From positions 1 through 64,000 of the forward strand of contig CAKJVC010000061.1 of NCBI GenBank assembly GCA_918026815.1: 64,000 nucleotides of DNA, read 5' to 3'. The notes beneath the pieces are model-generated. The model searched no databases, was not told where the DNA came from, and saw only the letters and a list, made by a program, of their open reading frames with translations. This DNA comes from Chalara sp. BL73. Lineage: Eukaryota; Ascomycota; Leotiomycetes; Helotiales. Position 1 is the stretch's first letter. Each line of letters starts with the position of its first letter. Both the position numbers and the translations under genes were made by a program. This document shows, one piece after another, positions 11,752 to 23,938 of this stretch.

Positions 11752-12126
11752 GAATTTTACTTATACTCTAGTCATCACAGTGGACGATCTTAATCACGTG
11801 TAGACATCTGACAACCGTTACATTTTTTAAGCCCCAAATATGAAAACACAAAACCAAATGGCTATAATTATTACGAGACGAGTTTCTAGATTAATGGTTC
11901 ATATTTGCATGAAATACTTAGCAGACCAATACCTATTTTCATACGTCTACGGTGTAGGGAAATGCTGCGGATATTGAGAGGAGTGTGGGATTCATCGGTT
12001 CTGAAACGAGAAAAATTACGAAACATGCACTCGTAGTAAGAAAAAAAACATCGCTCTAATATTTTCGCTCTCTGCGCCAAATCCATGCAATGCATAGTTC
12101 ATAATGTTTTCCTCTCAAGAAATCCT
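11752..12126. other. intergenic region, TRM12 promoter / HBS1 3' side
   Basis: AT-rich gap between two minus-strand genes. It should hold the HBS1 polyadenylation signal and the TRM12 promoter; no further feature was identified. Confidence 0.5.
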
Positions 12127-14835
12127 TTATTCAAGGACCCCACTAGCAATCGTCTCTCCTTCGTCTCTCAACACGACTCTAGCACCTGTCTCTAGCGGAA
12201 CCGCACTCTCTAATTCAACCACAACTCTGGCCACCTGCCCAGGCTTGATGATCCTCGGTTTCTTCTTTCCGCTCATCACGCCGCTGCCCTTATCTAACAG
12301 TCCAACAAGCTCCTTAACGTTGCCTGGAACGTGCAATCTCCCTCTATGCACGTCGACTTTCATGGGTGTTAGAAATCCGAATGCCAAAACCTTTGCTGTA
12401 AACTGCCTAACATTTTGGATTGGGCTTGACGGGGTGCATAGTACATCGCCAACCCTAAGATGAGCAGGGTCGATGTCGACTAAGTGGAGAATAACATTTT
12501 GACCCGCGACAGCCCAGTCTGCTGGCTCCTCGTCAACATCTATCCCCTTGATAAAACATTTTTCGCCAGAAGGTTGAGCGAGCAAGATATCTCCAATTTG
12601 TAAGCTACCAGCCTCCACCCGTCCTGACACGCTTAAAGGATTTTGTACACCACCGCGAAAGACATCTCCGATTGTTAGACGAAGAGGTTTTGTTAAAGCT
12701 CGAGAAATTGGCTCGGAGTTCTCTAATTCCTCTATAAGAGTTCCGCCTGTATACCAAGAGGTCAACCTCGTCTCTGTGGACTTGCGTACGATATTGTCTC
12801 CTTGTAGCCCCGAGCAAGGAATAAATGTAATGTTTTTTGTTTGAAAGTTAGCAGAGATGAGGAATGCGGATATTTGCTGCGAGATCTCGTCAAATCGATT
12901 TTGTGACCAATCGACCATGTCCAATTTATTGACAGCAATGATAATGCGCTGAATACCCATACTTCTAGCAAGGAGTGCATGCTCCTTCGTTTGTCCTTGG
13001 AGTCCTGACTCGAAAGATCCTGTGCTTGCATCAATAACAAGCACAGCAAAATCCGCTTGGCTCGCCCCAGCTATCATGTTCGGTACAAAATCCTTATGTC
13101 CAGGAGCATCCAATATTGTAAACTTTGTCTTTGATGTAGAGAATTTGTTCATGGCAACATCAATGGTGACTCCTCGACTTCGCTCTTCGGTTCCCTGGTC
13201 TAGCACCCACGCAAGAGCAAAGGATGATTTGCCTAGTTTCTCGGCGTCTTTGCGATAACGGTCAAGGGTTCGCTGGTCGACAATATTCAGGTCATATAGC
13301 AAGCGCCCCATCATGGTACTTTTGCCGGCGTCAACATGTCCTGTTTCGTGTTAATTTATGTCACTGAAAAAGTGCAATATATGTACCGATGACCACGAAG
13401 TTTGCCTCATTTTTCTTCTGTAGTTTTTCATACTCTTTCAAAACTTCTAAATTTTTGCTTGTTGCTCTTGGCGTATCTTCTAGCTTCAATGCGTCCACTC
13501 CATTCGCAATCTGGTCTGCTTTCTTCTCCCCATTGGTTTTTGGAGGACCTTTGCCTCCCTTCTTACTGGCTGATATACAATTAGTCTTAATTCTTCGGCC
13601 TGACAGGTCTTGTCGAACCTTTCGACTGTGCAGCTAACACTACATCATCAGGACTAGGTCCTGCGAAAGGGTTAGTGGCTGTAGCAGATATAGGTGCAAC
13701 ATATGGTAGCGTAAACAGATTGGCTGTGCTTGAATGTGGCCGGTCGATGGAGCTGAACATGGTGTTGGCGAATGCGGATGGCTCTGCCTGATCGACTGGT
13801 GTGCTGGGGACTTGGATATCTGGTTCCTGCTTTTCATGTTCGTGTTCTATAGGCGGGGCTTTGAGTGCTTTTTCATGAGGATTTGAATCTTTTCTCTTTC
13901 GCAGCGGAAGACTTCTTGACTGTTGTTTAGACCCTGGGCTGGACTCTAGCGCGTTTTTGGCGGGTTCTGATTTGTGCTGCTCTTTGGTTATGTGGAGCTC
14001 TTTCATCGGCTCTTCCAACCCTAATCCCGCTCCCAGCTTCTGTCCAGGAGTTCTTTGCTCTTGTGCCTTCTTCTTCCGTGCCGCTGCCAGAGCTTGCAGT
14101 TTCGAGACTTTCGGTGCACCATCAGAAGAGCCTCCTAGCAATCCTACTTTTGGACGTGGTGGTGGAATGAGGACAGAGCGTCGCTCAAGAGGGATGTTAA
14201 GCCATGGGGTGTCCTTGAAAAAGTTTGCGAACAGAAACGAACCATGATGTACCCCAACCATCGCCATTAGATCTGCCATATGTTAGCTCTAGCCTGCAAA
14301 GCAATGAAGCGCGGACGAGATTAAGATAAATAACGCACCTCCAGCCAATAGATGGCATTTGACTAGCCAGCATCATAAATCCAGTCTTGTAACTGGAAAT
14401 TCTTGAGAAAGACAAACCCACCTGTAGTTTTCTTTTTACTAGTAGCCTTCTTCTGCTCCTTTTTGGCCTTCGACTCCAGAATATTCAATAGATACCCGAC
14501 CGTCTTATCGATATCGTAATAGTAGTGCCATAAAGCTTCGTGGATCTGTGCCTCTGTGATATTCATCGTGTCTCCCAAGACCTCACGGACTTGTATTGTT
14601 CCCTGCCGTAGACTTTCTGTGGCACTATCAGGCAAAGTCTGTTTTGCATAGCGGTGATACTAACCTTTGTCTTCTTCGCTGATATCTGGATAATTATGAA
14701 CAATCTCAGTCTTACAACGCGCTCAAGCAAATGCATACCTTGCTCAACGTCATCGTCATCATAGTCTTCCCCGCCGTCGAAGGCATCTAGCTCATTCTCA
14801 AGATCCAGGTTCTTCACCAACCTATGACGCGACAT
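12127..14835 (-). CDS. HBS1: Hbs1 ribosome-rescue GTPase (EF1A/eRF3-like)
   Basis: Translational GTPase that delivers Dom34/Pelota to stalled ribosomes for no-go and non-stop decay. Exon 1 is 14739-14835, followed by a 21-nt microexon (14665-14685), then exon 3 (14422-14616) after a 48-nt intron; a further intron lies about 14280-14421 with an uncertain boundary. Introns near 13570-13630 and 13338-13385 restore the frame. The N-terminus starts MSRHRLVKN with an acidic stretch and the HBS1 N-terminal helix SLRQGTIQVREVLGD. A Lys-rich linker follows, then the GTPase: G1 GHVDAGKST, switch GVTIDVA, G3 DAPGHKDF, G4 NKLD. Two beta-barrel domains follow, to ASGVLE. It lies in the same orientation as VPS27 and TRM12. 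Identity is secure. Confidence 0.92.
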
Positions 14836-15268
14836 ATTGACGACCGATATCAGTGTTTCCTCTATAGAGTTTCAATGAGAAGATATTCCATACCTCTGTC
14901 GTGGGGACTGAGTATTTTGGCTGACCTTTTCTGGGTGAGGTCTTTTGGTTTGTGGTGGGGTAAGTGGGGCAGGAGTGTTAGTAATAGCAATTCAAGTGTG
15001 CCTATTGCCTAATTATCAGGGTAGAGCTGCTCATGAATGGCTCCTAAAATAGTTGGGATAAACATCCCTAAAGGTATATCTACGAATTACAAAGTTGGAC
15101 TTCTTTATTATGGAGAATTGAGTTCTATACTGTAGCACATCATATATTTTTGATAGCAAATCTGGGGTAGGACTCAAATCAGATTACAAAAGTGATAGCA
15201 TTATACATTCATCCATTGATTATAGTAACACAGCTTCATTGCCCCAACGCCTCGCTAAATCATGCGTA
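14836..15268. other. intergenic region between HBS1 and VPS27
   Basis: This 433-bp stretch is between two minus-strand genes and should contain the VPS27 3' end and HBS1 promoter. It is AT-rich, without a recognisable ORF. Confidence 0.5.
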
Positions 15269-17800
15269 TCAAAGTTCGATGAGACTCTCTTCTACAACCT
15301 TCTGTTGAGGAGCATGTTGGGGAGCTGAGGGAAACGAGTCTTGTGTATATCCACTGGAAGATGTGCCTTGATGAGGCTGCCAGCCTTGTGGCATCGGTGG
15401 GTTTTGCGGCTGGGCCTGCCAATATGATGGCTGATGATGAGCCGAGAGCCCCGAGGGTGTTTGTATTGGTGCTGATTGCTGTGTAAAGTTTTGTGGGGGT
15501 GATAGTTTTTGAGAGACTGCTGATTTGAATTGCTGTGGCGATTGTGTGGGTGGGTATTGTGGCTTTTGGTCGATTGGTTGTGGCACTGGAGCTTGGTGCG
15601 ATTGTTTGTTGTAATAGAATGACTGATGCGGCTCAGCAGGTGGCGTTAAAGCCGACTCTGAGACTGCATAATTCGAAGGAGGTTGCGAGGATTGGTTGAG
15701 AGGGGTCTCTTGCTTCATTGGGTTCTCCAAAGTATAAGCCGATGACTGATTAGCGTAAGGCACTGGTGTTGTCCCTGGCGCATTCCAAGGAGTAGCGCTA
15801 TGAAGTTGCTGGGACTGGTTATGCTGAGTTTGATATTGATTGTGGTTGTCATTGCGATGGTCTGGTGCTGAGAAGCCTGGATTCGCTGGGGTAGGAGTTT
15901 GGGGAGCATCATTATTTAACCGAGTTCCAACACCTTGGGGCTGACCATGTTGAGAGTGAGGAGGATAGTGACTGTAACTGTCAGCTACCTGATCTGCGGC
16001 TGGATAGCCAGGGTTGGAAACGGAAGCCCTCTTGTCATAAGCAGAGCGTTGTTGTTGGGGATGAGCGTAAAAGGTCGATTGCGGGCGGGTATATGTTTCA
16101 GGTTGCCCATTACTGGTGTAAAAGCTCTCCACTCCATTAGGGCCATTCGATGAGATTGAGGGGTATATGCCAGAGCCTGTCCTTTGGGTTGGAAGATTGT
16201 AACCCCCAATAGTATGCTGGTTGTAAGTGTTTGAAAGCCGTTCTTCTAACATACGATCATAATAGCGTACGACAGTAGATAGCTTGGCGTGCAGGTCCAG
16301 CAGCGTATCTAATTTCAGTTAGACTAAATAGAAGATAATTTCTCAAAATTACTTACCATGCTTACTCATAGTCTCTCCATACGTCCTTGCAAGTTTCGGA
16401 CGAAGGGCACCGACGCTATCGTAAAGCTCCTGAATTTGAGGCTCACGTAGTATTGTACCAGGGGGCTGTGTCTGTAATCTATCCACCAAAGTCGAAAAGA
16501 GGTTTATATTTTCTGCTTCGACTGGTGTGAGTTCAAAATCATTTCTGGTAGATAAAGATGTTCCAGTAGAGCCTCCTCTGGAATTCGATTGTGCCTTGAT
16601 AGTGGCAGTATGTTTTTGTTTCTGCTCCTCCATATCTGCAAGAGAAGCGGCTATAGCGGCCTTCAAATCATCATCATCCTCCTCGACACTTTTGCTTGGG
16701 ACCGAGGTTGAATTGGAAGTTCCTTTATTCAATGGTCTCTCGTTTGTACTCGATGTTTGCTCGGTTTTAGATTGAGGAACAAAGCCTCCACTAGAATGAC
16801 CATTTACCTCTTCAAGGCTCATAGCGAGCGCCCTCTTCAAGTCTTCATCAAATCCGTCATCCACTCTTGCACTTCGCGGTTGCATTGAAGATGATTGTAT
16901 TGTCGTCTTCGTCGCTGACCGATCATTTGCAAAAGAACCACCTTTAGAGGATTTATCCGTTAATTTTATATAGCAGCCATCGTCGACCCTCACCGGCTGT
17001 AGAATACCCAGATGAGGAAGTGGCAAGAGTTTACTAGAGCACTGCTGATCGAATACATTCCCGCAATTTCGACAATGATGCTTACGATTGGTGAAACTGA
17101 ATGCTGTTCGGCAACGCATGCAAACGTCGGAGTCAGTCCATTCTGGGGGCTGCAATAATATGAGTTAGCCTATTTGATTAATCGCAAAAATGGCATAAAA
17201 TTTATCTTACCGCACTGCTGTCTAGCATACTTTTTGCAACACTGACTTTAGGTGGAAATTGAAACCCTTCTCTCTGCAAACCGTTGTATGTTTCACCAAT
17301 ATATGAGAGATCATGTCGACCTTCCGCAGCTGTGGCCCAGGTTTGAATCAACTCTAATATTTTATTTTTCACCTCGTCATTTACCGCAGCGCCACCGTAT
17401 GCTTTGAGGAGGGAGACGAGATTGTCCATAAATTCACGAGAGGCAATTTCGACTAGGAAGTGAGAGCCACCATTCTTTACACAAGTGTCTGTAAGCTAAA
17501 GATATTTAGCATCGATCAGTGCCATAAGTTTTAAGTAAACTTACATTTAGTGCACTTAATTGGGTGTTAGGGTTCTTGTGGCCTATGCGACGCTTGAGCG
17601 ACCGCATAGCATCTTTTGAATTCACAGTCTTTGAGCGTATCACATCGGAAATCTCGAGATTAAGTGCAATATCCTCGCTAAGCTGTGGTCAGTACGGTAT
17701 ATAGAAAAACGTGAGATTTGGAGATATCCTACAGACTGCTCCCCGTCGCGCGTTCAACCTGTTCATCTATCTGCAAGGAGGAAGAAAACCACCCTGCCAT
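15269..17800 (-). CDS. VPS27: Vps27, ESCRT-0 subunit (VHS-FYVE-UIM)
   Basis: Endosomal sorting receptor for ubiquitinated cargo that recruits ESCRT-I at PI3P membranes. The start at 17800 gives MAGWFSSS. Introns near 17683-17731, 17490-17550, 17156-17210 and 16290-16360 restore the frame. An N-terminal VHS domain ([29 protein letters not shown]) is followed by a FYVE zinc finger with [10 protein letters not shown] and the signature RKHHCRNCG. Two ubiquitin-interacting motifs follow: [14 protein letters not shown] and [18 protein letters not shown]-like coiled segment leads to a long Gln/Pro/Ser/Tyr-rich tail of about 330 residues. The extreme C-terminus ESLIEL reads as a clathrin box. Divergent from the deubiquitinase gene at 18.6 kb, an interesting pairing because Doa4-type enzymes act at the same endosomes. 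Confidence 0.93.
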
Positions 17801-18614
17801 TTTGAGATAATAATAGATTCAGGAGTGGTTGTCAACAGTGTATCTGAGAGCAAAACCTGTAGTCTGAGTATGCCTCGAAAAGGTTTAGGAACTGTGCTTT
17901 TGCGCGCCGGTGCGAGACCAAATAGCTCCAGGCAGTATCAGGGCAGGATGATTTGTGACGTTGGTCTTAGTTTCTTGAGGGCTGAGGAAGAGAGCAGGAT
18001 TAAGGTTGGATACTTTGCTTGGATATATGAAGATGGATATTGCGTGGTTTGAGTATGATTTCAGTGATGCTCAAACCGTTGTGCTGGTGGTTCAGGTTGC
18101 TTTGTAGGCAGAGCTTCTATGGCCCGGAAGTCTGGTGGCGGGACCTGGATCTATGAGCCACGATTAGTCATCAAAGTCGTCCGCTCTGCCCGCCCCGCTC
18201 ACCGCCAACTTTATCTCGACCTTACATTCATTTTACCCATACGTAGTCTTGCCGCTAGCGCCACACTGCCTTGCCAAAATGACAACCAAAGCCTGGTAGA
18301 CAAAGATACATAGTGGCACATAGTCCTCGAGAAATGAATCCGGTCACCCAAGAACGAGAATAAAGACAACAATAAACGCAAACAGAGAATCAGATCGCTT
18401 TTCTAGTGTCCAGAAATCTAACAAAGCGCCTGTTTTATTCTAATGGTATAGTTGTTCCACTTGATCGCAACCTTCATTCCGAGCACTATATCCCAGGCTG
18501 TTCCTATCAGAAATTGCGGAGCAATTATCGACTGTCGTTGATTTTGTGCATTGCGATTGTATCATATTTCGCCATGAAATACTGAAACGTCTGCTCTGCT
18601 ACCTTGGAGCTGGC
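17801..18614. promoter_or_regulatory. divergent intergenic region between VPS27 and the USP gene
   Basis: About 0.8 kb separates the two outward-facing start codons. Short plus-strand frames at 17.7-18.3 kb have no protein-like character. No specific element is claimed. Confidence 0.45.
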
Positions 18615-21600
18615 ATGAGTCCTTCTGCAACAAACGGGCCCTTCCCTTCTCGGCCAACTACTGTCAATTGGGGAGGGCCAGTCGAGCCTGAAAGGACTAT
18701 AAAAAGTGATGCGATAGGGAGCTTGAAAGGAAACGAAAATACAAAGGCTGCTGGCGTGGTGTATCTACATTTAGAAGACTTGACCCATCTGTCACGGCCT
18801 GACGATATCGACAAAAATGCGTCCATCCGACGACTTATCAGCCATGCAGAAGCGTTCGCAAAGCGTGCTGATACTGACTTCGACTTTCGGCGGCCTGACA
18901 AAGCATATGAGGCACATCTAAAGGCTTCGATCATTGCTTCAGAGTTCATTCCGGGAAATCAAGAATATCCTACTCTGGTGGCCGACAAGTCAGAACTCAA
19001 CCGGGAATACGTAGGACTTTTGAAAAGACTGAGGTCACAGTCAGAGAAGGTGCCTATAATGCAACAAGCCATCAGAGAGAATAATGCGCGCAATGGGGTG
19101 CAGTCGAGCTTGGAACTACACCAAAATGGTCAAGGAAAGACGGTAGTCAGTGGAAGAGGAAATTCGCACTCCCGGGCTCAACCCATTACCAATGGAAATG
19201 CTACAATTGATTCGGACGATATCAAGCGGCCAAAAAAAGCGCCACCACAGGTGCCACCAAAGCGACAAGCACTGCATGGCAAAACCATATTCAATAGCAC
19301 ACCCGTAGGAGAAAAGACCTCACCAGTTCATCAGACGGAGCTCGCAGCGAGATTTGCAGCCTTAAGAAGCTCACCAACGTCACCTAATCTAAAACAAGAT
19401 CCCCGAATCCGAACTCAATCGATCACAGGCTTAGAATCCGCAGTTACAACACATCAATCGCCCTTATCTGGGCTACCGTCTGGAAGATTCCCTACGACGA
19501 CCCGGCCACCAGGTCCTTGGGAAATGCCCACTACATCGCCGAAACTAAAAGAACCTCGCGCCAAACCTACGTTAGATACACAAATACCAGAGATGCCAAG
19601 GCCGCCTGATGCCATATATAGCCCTTCGTTGAGTTCGGATCCAGCTACAACACATCTCCCTTCAAGTGCTCCTCGCAGTTTATCATACCTTGGAAATAGT
19701 AAATTTGGCTCAGCGCCGCCGGTCTCAAAAGTTGCTCGAACGCCTAGTATATCTGAATCGAAGCAAGACAACTATTTTTCCTACGGTCACACTGCACCTT
19801 CCAGTGGCTATTCTCAGACCATAGCTAAAGCGAGCATGCCAAAGATTGCTCATAATAGCGAGACTGTCACTGCAGGAGAACTTGTTGACTACATCAAAAT
19901 GGGATCTCAGGGATTTCGAACTTTGCTTGTTGATGTGCGGACACGCGCAGAATTTGATCATGGACATATCTTAGCCTCGTCTATAATTTGTGTTGAGCCG
20001 ATCACTCTCCAGGAACATGGCCTGTCTGCGGACGAGCTTGAGGAAAAGCTGGTTTTGTCTCCGGATGCCGAGCAGGATCTTTACCATCAAAGGGATCAGT
20101 ATGACTTGATTGTTTTTTATGATCAATCTTCAGTCTCTTTGGTATCCCCAAAAAGTGCGAGCCAAAGCGGTGGCACTTATTTACAGAATTTCGTCAAAGC
20201 TATATACGAGTTCGGATACGAGAAACAGTCCAAATTGCCACCGAAGCTACTCTATGGTGGCCTTGAAGCATGGACAGATATCATGGGTGCGTCTTCTTTG
20301 CGATCATCCAATACCAGTAACCTTGTTACATCTGCAAAAAACAACAGGATGCTGCAACCGAAGACTAGATCTAGCCAACTTGAAAATATTAGGCCAATTC
20401 CGAAAAACGACGGGAGCAATCGTGATGCGATTGTTTCCGAGAGCAAAGGATCTTCAGTTGCTGGAGAGGACTCTGAAGAGTTCAGCTATGCCAGATCTAC
20501 GGAAGAATTTCTCCGTAACTACCCACCAGTCCCGGAATCAATGACTTCTAAAGAAGTTGTACCAAACTACAATAATCAAATCGACATATTCAGTCACCCT
20601 CCAGCACGACCGCCTCCAGCTCTGCCTAGGCAGAGATCAAGCGGGGTTTCTGAAAAAGGGCCCTCTTCTGCTTATACAATGCTTCCGGGTTCTGGTCCAG
20701 GATCGATCACAAACCCTAGATTCACACCTTTCGCAACAGGACTGTTTAATTATGGGCCTAGCTGTTATGCCAATGCAATACTACAGTGTCTATGTGCTAC
20801 TGAGGTCCTTCGAAATTTCCTTCTGCATTGGAATCATAAATCAAAGCCCGTTCCGCCAAGGCCAAAAAGCTTTACTGAAGCCCCAGCATGTCGACCTTCG
20901 CAAGATACCTGGAAGGACGAAAATATGGCACAGAGAATGACCTTGGCTCTCAAAAAGACGATGCACTCTATGACCTCTGGTTCTTATGAGAACGTAGCAC
21001 CGAATATATTCTGGGTAGGTAATCAAGTTATCTCAAAGTCATTACTAATTACGATAAACAGGGTTATCTCAAGGTCGCACATCGAATGGTATCTCCTCCA
21101 GAGGAATCCTTATTGGGAGGTTCTCAACAACAGGATGTCTCAGAGCTCTTCGGTTTTATCATGGATCTAATGCTGGATGAGCTGAATACGGCACGAGATC
21201 AGCCGGATTATCAACAGAAGCAGCTCAATGACGACGAGTCCAAATGGGCGCGGAGTCAACAGCTACTTCATCAATCTTCTGCCGAACAATGGAGGCTTGA
21301 GAAGGGTTCACAGCAATCGGAAGTTGCCGATATATTCCGTGGCCAAAGACTGCGACAACACATCTGCCCCAATGATCCGAAACATATCCACAGATCTTGG
21401 GAGCCGTTTAACTATTTAAACATTGTATTACCATCCACAAACTGCTCACTAGGAGATGTCCTTGCTCAGAACTTTATTCAAAAGGAGGAGGGTGATAATG
21501 AGGCACGACTTACGTGCCTACCTTGTAAGGACAAGGTGGCTGGGTTTCAGACCTTTGTCAATATAAGCTATATGCCAGACTACTTGGTGCTCTATATGCA

Positions 21601-21988
21601 ACGATTTGCTTATTCCCCAACTGTGGGAGGGGTGCAGCGCAACAACGCAACCGTTGGTGGGTTTGATTCAGACCGAATAGACCTGACACCGTATAGTGCG
21701 CATCAAGGTGATCTCCCTGCAGGAGATCAGACGGAAGACCTCCGGGGAATGCAACGCCCATACATTTACCAAGCCTATGCAGCAATCTTCCATCGTGGCC
21801 AGACCATTGGAAGCGGTCATTATGTCAGCCTTGTACGACATCTAGACCAAACGGACAAGGTCCGTAGTTGGACTCTGTGGAATGATTGCCGTACACCGGA
21901 ATTCAATCAGAGAGGTCCTGAATATGGAGATAAGGACAGAGGCGGACGCCTAGTAATGCTTTTCTTGAAGAGGACGAAGCAAAGATAA
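18615..21988 (+). CDS. ubiquitin carboxyl-terminal hydrolase, Doa4/Ubp4-like (rhodanese + USP)
   Basis: Predicted cysteine deubiquitinase. Exons 18615..21014 and 21062..21988 join in phase 0 to 1108 aa; the frame is open further up (18546), but MSPSATNG at 18615 is the likelier start. Residues about 40-190 resemble a USP8-type helical dimerisation region. A disordered Pro/Ser stretch includes PPQVPPKR, a possible SH3 ligand. A rhodanese domain lies at about 418-565 (LLVDVRTRAEFDHGHI); its active-site loop has Asp instead of Cys (VFYDQSS), so it is non-catalytic. The USP domain follows, with Cys box YGPSCYANAILQCL near residue 718 and His box GSGHYVSLVR near 1050, then LWNDCRTPE supplying the third residue. 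The Cys box departs from the usual GNTCYMN, and the gene may be a diverged Doa4 paralogue. Confidence 0.82.
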
Positions 21989-23938
21989 CGAGTTACGAGT
22001 ATTAGCGAGTCTTAGCATGATAATATCGAACCTGACTTTAGTTTGGAGTTGTGCTTTGGGTCTAAGACCAATAAACTAGGTGCATAAATCTTCACTAGAT
22101 GCGGCGTTGGTGGTTTGGGACGTGGGAAGGATATTCAGGATTTAAGCGGGCATGTTGGGAGTAAACTGTTCTTCAAGATGGAGTTGATTTTGTCTCCACA
22201 ATTCCGTTTAGACGTATTGGAATGAAACACCAACCTAGCCATACAGTTGTGATACTGCGTGTTGCTTCTACTACTGTACAAAACCTACTATATCTATACC
22301 CTATCCAAGATTTTAGGTATCTGTTTTCAAGGATAACATTCAATACTGGATAATTAAAAACTCTTCCGGACATGTGGTTAATGTATCATCTCGACTCTAG
22401 CTGATCTTGGTACTAACTTATTTCGAGGACAATCCTGGAGGCTGGCGAGGAGTTAAATGGCTAAAGGTATATAGGAATTTCTCTTCAGAGTGTTCCTCGA
22501 CCTCATCTCTTCTTGCCACACAAACAACTTTAAGCTCTTTCACGTGTAGTATAAACATCCTCAGCGCCTCTCCTCTTCCGGGCTTTCCAAGAATTCGCGA
22601 GTGCATCGGAGTACTCGTGATTTTCGGACTGTCCAACTATGCCTGTCTATAGAGCAGAGCAAAAGTTGATTTTCAAATAATCAGGATACACCCTCGAGCC
22701 AGTGTGGATCATCCGCTCTCCTCCCCCCTATTCAAGCGAGAAGCAATGCGGGCTTGGCTGGGAAGGTCCCCATTTGTTGACCCACCATTGAAACATGCCA
22801 GAAACTTCAGACTACAGGAATTTTTGAAATTGCATGTCAAAATTTACATCTCAACCCAGATGACGACACCATCGTTCTCGTTTCCCAGCTTGCATGGAAG
22901 GACAAGACAGCTCGAATTCTTCTCAACGGATCAATCAGCATGGGATGATTCGAAGACGATGCCCATATCACCACCCTCGCAGAATGTTGAAAGTCCATCT
23001 CTCTAGATACTTCCATCTTTAGGCCACAAGTTAATTCGAGCGCATTGCCCTGTATTTGTGCTGCCCATTGCCGTCATGTTGGATATGCAGCCCCTTAATG
23101 TCTTGCATATATCACTCTACTCTGCTTGGTGGTATCATCTTCCAGCTACTTGCCATCCTCCCGGTAGGAAAGTGGCACGACAGAGAAGCAAGCACAGCTC
23201 TGGTCAGAATAATTTCGTATAGCACCAACTCCCAAAGAAACATCTCGACTTTTTCACCACCTCCAAACATGTTGGTGGTGTGTCATTTCTGTTGGTTGCT
23301 CAAAGTTAGCAGGTTTAGAGCATGCAAAATTGCATATCGCGGCCACACCAACCAGATTCTCCATCTCGGGACGCCTCATTCGGATGAGCCCTGTCTAACA
23401 AGATAATAAGATCTATGGGAGGCTCGATGCCTGTGCCACAACACCACACTCTAACCCACGCAGCCATTTCTGGCAGATAGAGTGTTTTGTCCTTGGCAGC
23501 ATTGTTCCACCAGTCGCTGCTGCTGCCGTTGCCAGGTTCACACTGCTTGACCCGCCACAGTGGTTACGCACGTCCCCTGAATGCGGCTCTCACATCTTAA
23601 TGGCCGCCCAGCAACGTTTGGGGGTGCCTGGGAACAGTTGCCTCCTCCTGCAATAATATGTTTCTGCTGACAGAGTGAAAGTGGTCAATCTCCTGACGCC
23701 GAATGGTGGGCGGCTTGGGTGAGACTGGTTCGATGTTAAATACAGCTGTAACTCCTCAAGAGAGCGTTTCCTTTCTTCAGTCAACTCTAGCAGTTCTCTA
23801 CCTACGTCTTTGGTCAAGACATTACATTCATTTATTCTGCTTCTTGTATAAACAAATTTATATTCGTTGTCCTTTGGATCTTTGCTACTTCCACAGCCTT
23901 CTTGATATATATCCAGATATTCCAAATCTTTTCACACA
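21989..23938. other. 1.95-kb intergenic region upstream of the LPMO gene
   Basis: No conserved coding sequence was recognised; the short ORFs have no family features. The right-hand part should hold the LPMO promoter, and TTAAATACA near 23736 is a possible TATA-like element (weak). The CT-rich leader near 23820-23935 is consistent with a fungal transcription start region. Confidence 0.45.
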
